Below the pieces are notes generated by a model. That model ran no database searches. It saw only the letters and a list, made by a program, of their open reading frames with translations, and was not told where the DNA came from. From Chloroflexota bacterium (GTDB lineage Bacteria > Chloroflexota > Anaerolineae > Anaerolineales > UBA4823): a stretch of DNA of 12,792 nucleotides. Where the stretch lies: assembly GCA_023395675.1 (NCBI GenBank), contig JAEWYL010000252.1, forward strand, positions 1 through 12,792, in the 5' to 3' direction. Numbering within the stretch: the first letter of the stretch is position 1; each line of letters begins with the position of its first letter. The translations under genes and the position numbers were made by a program. Below, piece after piece: positions 10,015-12,792 of this stretch.

Positions 10015-12792
10015 TTACCGCTTCAGCAGCGGCAGGTAGAGCATTTCGCAGGGGATGGCGATGCTGCCGACCGCGGCGCCGATGGAGTTGCCGGCCCAGT
10101 CGTGGATCTGGGCGTAGAGGGCGATGTTCGTCCCGCAGGGGATGGTCCCGGCGGGGATGGTGACGCCCCAGCCGTCGCTGCCGTCCCAGTCCTCGCCCTG
10201 CAGCACCCATTTATCCCCGGCCCAGTCGCCGGAGTGCCACAGGAAGGTCACGTGGCTGACCCCGCTGCCGGAGTCGCTGGCGGCGACCCGGATGGGGATG
10301 GACTGCCCGCTGCCGAAGATCGTGCCCGCCTCCACCGTCTGGAAGCCGCCCGGGACCGGGTCGGTGGAGTCTTTGAACAGGCGCAGGGTGTAGCTGTGGT
10401 TGGCGCTGCCTCCCGAGGGGTGGTCCCAGGCCTGCACCCTGAGATAATAGTCGCCGCTGCGCTTGATGGCGTAGCTCAGCCAGGGGTCCGCCCGGTCGGC
10501 GGACTGGTCGTCGTTCCAGGCCAGGATCTGCTTGCCGTCCGCGTCAAGCAGGGTCAGGGTTGCGTCCAGCTTCGAGCTGCTGCCGGCGCTGATGCCATCT
10601 ACCACCGCCCCGATGCGCTCTCCGGCTGTAGCCCGGAACTTGTAATAGTCCACGTCGGCCCCGGGGCAGATCTCACCCTTGACGGGCGTCCCGGCGGTGA
10701 GGCTGAGGGCCTGCGCCGGGGTGTCCCTGCCGTCGGCGCAGGCGGGGGGCGCGGTGGCGTTGATGCTGAAATCGTCAATGAACCAGCCGTCGAAATTGTT
10801 GTAAAAACCGTCGCGGGTATCGAACTGGAAGCGGAACTGCAGCGCCTTCCCGTTGTAATCCTTGAGCGAGATGGCCGGGCTCTGCAGCCAGGTGTCCATC
10901 GGGTCGTCCGAGAGCTGGAGCAGGTCGGTGAAGGACCCGCCGTCCACCGAGACCTGCAGCTTGCGCCAGTCCCAGTGCGCCCCGGGGCTTTCGGTCTGGT
11001 AGCGGTAGCGGAAGCGCAGGTAGTAGGTCTTCCCGTCGTTGGGGAGGTTGATGATGGGGGTCGCCAGGTTGCCGGAGTTGCGGTTGGTGGAGGTGCGGTA
11101 ATCCTCGCTGCCGTCCTGCCCGTACCACCAGGCGATATTCTGCCCCTCCACGTAGGTCTGGTCCCACAGGTTGCTGGAGCCGGGGGTGGTCCAGCCGTTG
11201 TACCCGTCCTGCATAGCGTCGGACCAGGGGGCGGTCACCGCCGCGGCGGCCTCGGGCGCCAGGGTTTCGGGCAGCGCCTCCGCCTCCGTTTCGGCGCCGG
11301 TCAGCCCGGTCTGGCTGACCGCGGTCTCGACCACGATGGAGGAGAGCGTGTCCAGGCCGGTGGCGTTGTCCGCCAGGCTGAGGTCCGAGCTCGCCAGGAC
11401 CTCCCGGTGCCCTCCCCGGCTGGCCTCGCTGAAGAGCTGGGCCTGCACGTTGGCGCCCAGGCGGATGGAGGCGGTGTTGTTATCGCCCACCGGCACCAGC
11501 GCGGCGGCGTTGTTGTAGGTGCCTTTATTGATGACCACGCAGGCCCCGCCGTAGTCCGGCTCGGAGAACAGGGCGGCCTGGTCGGGGCCGGGCGTGCAGG
11601 TGGGGGGCGGCGGGCAGCTGGCGTTGTTCACCACCTGGCGCAGCCCGGGGAAGCCCGGGGCCTCGTTGCCGTCCTTATCCAGCACGCGCAGCGCCAGGGC
11701 GAGCGGGCCCTCGGGCACGCCCGCGGCGCACAGGTCCCAGGTGGCCGCCAGGTTGGTGGTGGTGGTGATCGGGCGCCCGACGTCGTGCCAGGCGTCGTTG
11801 TAATAGGCGACGAACTGGGAGCTGAGCACCCCCAGGCCCACGTCCGAGGCCCAGCCCTGCAGGCTGAGGCTGGGGGAGTTGAGCAGCGCGCCGGGCTGGG
11901 GCGCGGTCAGCCCGCCCTGGGGCGGCACGGCGTCGCCGTGGAAGATATTGCCCGAGACGTAGAAGTCCTGCGTCTGCGCGCAGACGTCGGTGGAGCGGGT
12001 GCAGTAGCGCTGGTCTTTGGTGATGCGGGGCCGCCCCCCGTTGATGGCGACGTCCACGAAGGTGATGTCCAGCGAGGGCGCCCACCAGGTGTTCGGGTTG
12101 GTGTGCACGTGGAAGTGCAGGTGGTGGCCCGTGCTGGCCCCGGTGTCGTCCGCCAGCCCCAGGAACTGCCCCTGGCGGATGCGCGTGCCTTTGGCCCGGA
12201 TGGCGGCGGGCACGCTCTCTTGGGCCAGGTGCAGGTAGAGCTGGTAGGTGGTCGGGGTGGTGGTGGTGTCCTCCAGGATCAGCCAGTTGGAGCACTTCTC
12301 GTCCCCGTTCTTGCACTCCACGCGCACCGAATGCACCGTGCCCGGTTTGGCGGCGTGGATGGGGAACATGGTGCCGTTGGCAAAATCGAAGGCGTAATGC
12401 GAGCTGCCGCTGTTGATGTAGGAGTCGTGGGCGGTGGACCCGGTCAGGCGCATGCGCTCCCCCCCGTTCCAGGGCAGGTAGTAGCCCCCCAGGGCGCCCA
12501 CCGCTTCCGGCTCGGCGTAGGCCTCGGCGTACATGACCCACCAGTCGGCCTTCTCCTCGGGCGCCAGCAGCCCCTCGGGGAGGCTCTGCAGGGCCTCGGG
12601 CCAACTGGCGGAGGCGGGCAGGATGGCGTTCCAGGCGCCCGCCGCGCGGCGGGCGAAAGCCAGCCCCGGCTCGGTGGCGGCGATCTCCCCCGTCTCCGGG
12701 TCGGCGAAGGCCATGAAGACCAGGGCCCATTCCCCATCCTCGGAGAGGCGGATCTCCTGAATGACTTCTTCGTACATCAGGATGCCCGGCGC
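10015..12792 (-). CDS. Secreted multidomain M23 zinc metallopeptidase, 5' end cut by window edge
   Basis: At least 925 residues; the frame stays open to base 12792, so the first in-window ATG (12777) is probably not the start and the signal peptide is outside. Counting from that ATG: residues 1-105 are a poorly known N-terminal region. The peptidase core runs about 110-245, with zinc ligands H127-x3-D131 and H219-x-H221 in GHHLHFHVH, giving LytM-type cleavage of peptidoglycan cross-links or another substrate. Next come an Ig-like segment (285-385), a beta/gamma-crystallin-like domain (about 398-483), an Ala/Glu-rich linker, a MAM or immune-inhibitor-A-like beta-sandwich (518-673), a PPC domain (684-803) and a last Ig-like domain (810-910). 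The protein ends YLPLLKR. Cysteines and Asn/Thr-rich ectodomains fit an exported protein. A separate transcription unit from the glycan cluster: hairpin terminator follows. Target (own wall, prey, foreign protein) is unknown. Confidence 0.85.
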   Translation of the reverse strand, partial: APGILMYEEVIQEIRLSEDGEWALVFMAFADPETGEIAATEPGLAFARRAAGAWNAILPASASWPEALQSLPEGLLAPEEKADWWVMYAEAYAEPEAVGALGGYYLPWNGGERMRLTGSTAHDSYINSGSSHYAFDFANGTMFPIHAAKPGTVHSVRVECKNGDEKCSNWLILEDTTTTPTTYQLYLHLAQESVPAAIRAKGTRIRQGQFLGLADDTGASTGHHLHFHVHTNPNTWWAPSLDITFVDVAINGGRPRITKDQRYCTRSTDVCAQTQDFYVSGNIFHGDAVPPQGGLTAPQPGALLNSPSLSLQGWASDVGLGVLSSQFVAYYNDAWHDVGRPITTTTNLAATWDLCAAGVPEGPLALALRVLDKDGNEAPGFPGLRQVVNNASCPPPPTCTPGPDQAALFSEPDYGGACVVINKGTYNNAAALVPVGDNNTASIRLGANVQAQLFSEASRGGHREVLASSDLSLADNATGLDTLSSIVVETAVSQTGLTGAETEAEALPETLAPEAAAAVTAPWSDAMQDGYNGWTTPGSSNLWDQTYVEGQNIAWWYGQDGSEDYRTSTNRNSGNLATPIINLPNDGKTYYLRFRYRYQTESPGAHWDWRKLQVSVDGGSFTDLLQLSDDPMDTWLQSPAISLKDYNGKALQFRFQFDTRDGFYNNFDGWFIDDFSINATAPPACADGRDTPAQALSLTAGTPVKGEICPGADVDYYKFRATAGERIGAVVDGISAGSSSKLDATLTLLDADGKQILAWNDDQSADRADPWLSYAIKRSGDYYLRVQAWDHPSGGSANHSYTLRLFKDSTDPVPGGFQTVEAGTIFGSGQSIPIRVAASDSGSGVSHVTFLWHSGDWAGDKWVLQGEDWDGSDGWGVTIPAGTIPCGTNIALYAQIHDWAGNSIGAAVGSIAIPCEMLYLPLLKR

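Noticed and set aside
1..12792. tRNA, rRNA, transposase or integrase genes
   Set aside because: I looked for cloverleaf-like stretches, conserved rRNA segments and recombinase or DDE-type proteins and found none on either strand.

Overview
The window is very GC-rich (about 70% by eye) with strong G/C third-position bias. It reads as chromosomal DNA of a free-living bacterium. My best guess is Chloroflexota, possibly Anaerolineae. This rests on the style of the multidomain secreted M23 peptidase (PPC domain, C-terminal YLPLLKR tail) and the run of GT-C and GT-B glycosyltransferases; it is inference, since no marker gene is present. Every gene I can support lies on the minus strand, so transcription runs from high to low coordinates.

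Layout from right to left: (1) 12792-10015, a secreted zinc metallopeptidase of the M23/LytM type, cut at its 5' end by the window edge and closed by a strong hairpin terminator (9955-9990). (2) 9954-9648, an intergenic spacer with further hairpin arms of the same motif (GGTGCRAGGCGC) and a likely extended -10 promoter. (3) 9647-496, a surface-glycan cluster of six genes: a GT2 polyprenyl-phosphate glycosyltransferase (TTG start); an 882-aa lipobox-bearing GT-C-like membrane protein; a 530-aa GT39-like GT-C membrane glycosyltransferase; two cytoplasmic GT4 glycosyltransferases; and a Wzx/MATE-like flippase. Several junctions are tight (TGA-G-ATG, GTGA, ATGA), which indicates translational coupling. 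(4) 454-1, two tandem copies of a hairpin-rich repeat of about 235 bp, running off the left edge.

A plausible working model, by family knowledge, is this. The GT2 enzyme charges a polyprenyl phosphate with a sugar. The two GT-C proteins use such lipid-linked sugars on the outer face of the membrane. The two GT4 enzymes build a lipid-linked oligosaccharide inside, and the flippase exports it. The final product (exopolysaccharide, glycolipid or glycoprotein) cannot be told from the sequence. No initiating phosphoglycosyltransferase, polymerase or ligase is recognisable here.

The less ordinary signals are non-coding or architectural: the five-arm alternating motif at 9756-9990; a hairpin that buries the ribosome-binding site of the 882-aa gene; an in-frame 18-bp tandem repeat in that gene; its lipobox fused to a polytopic membrane protein; and the structured tandem repeats at the left edge.
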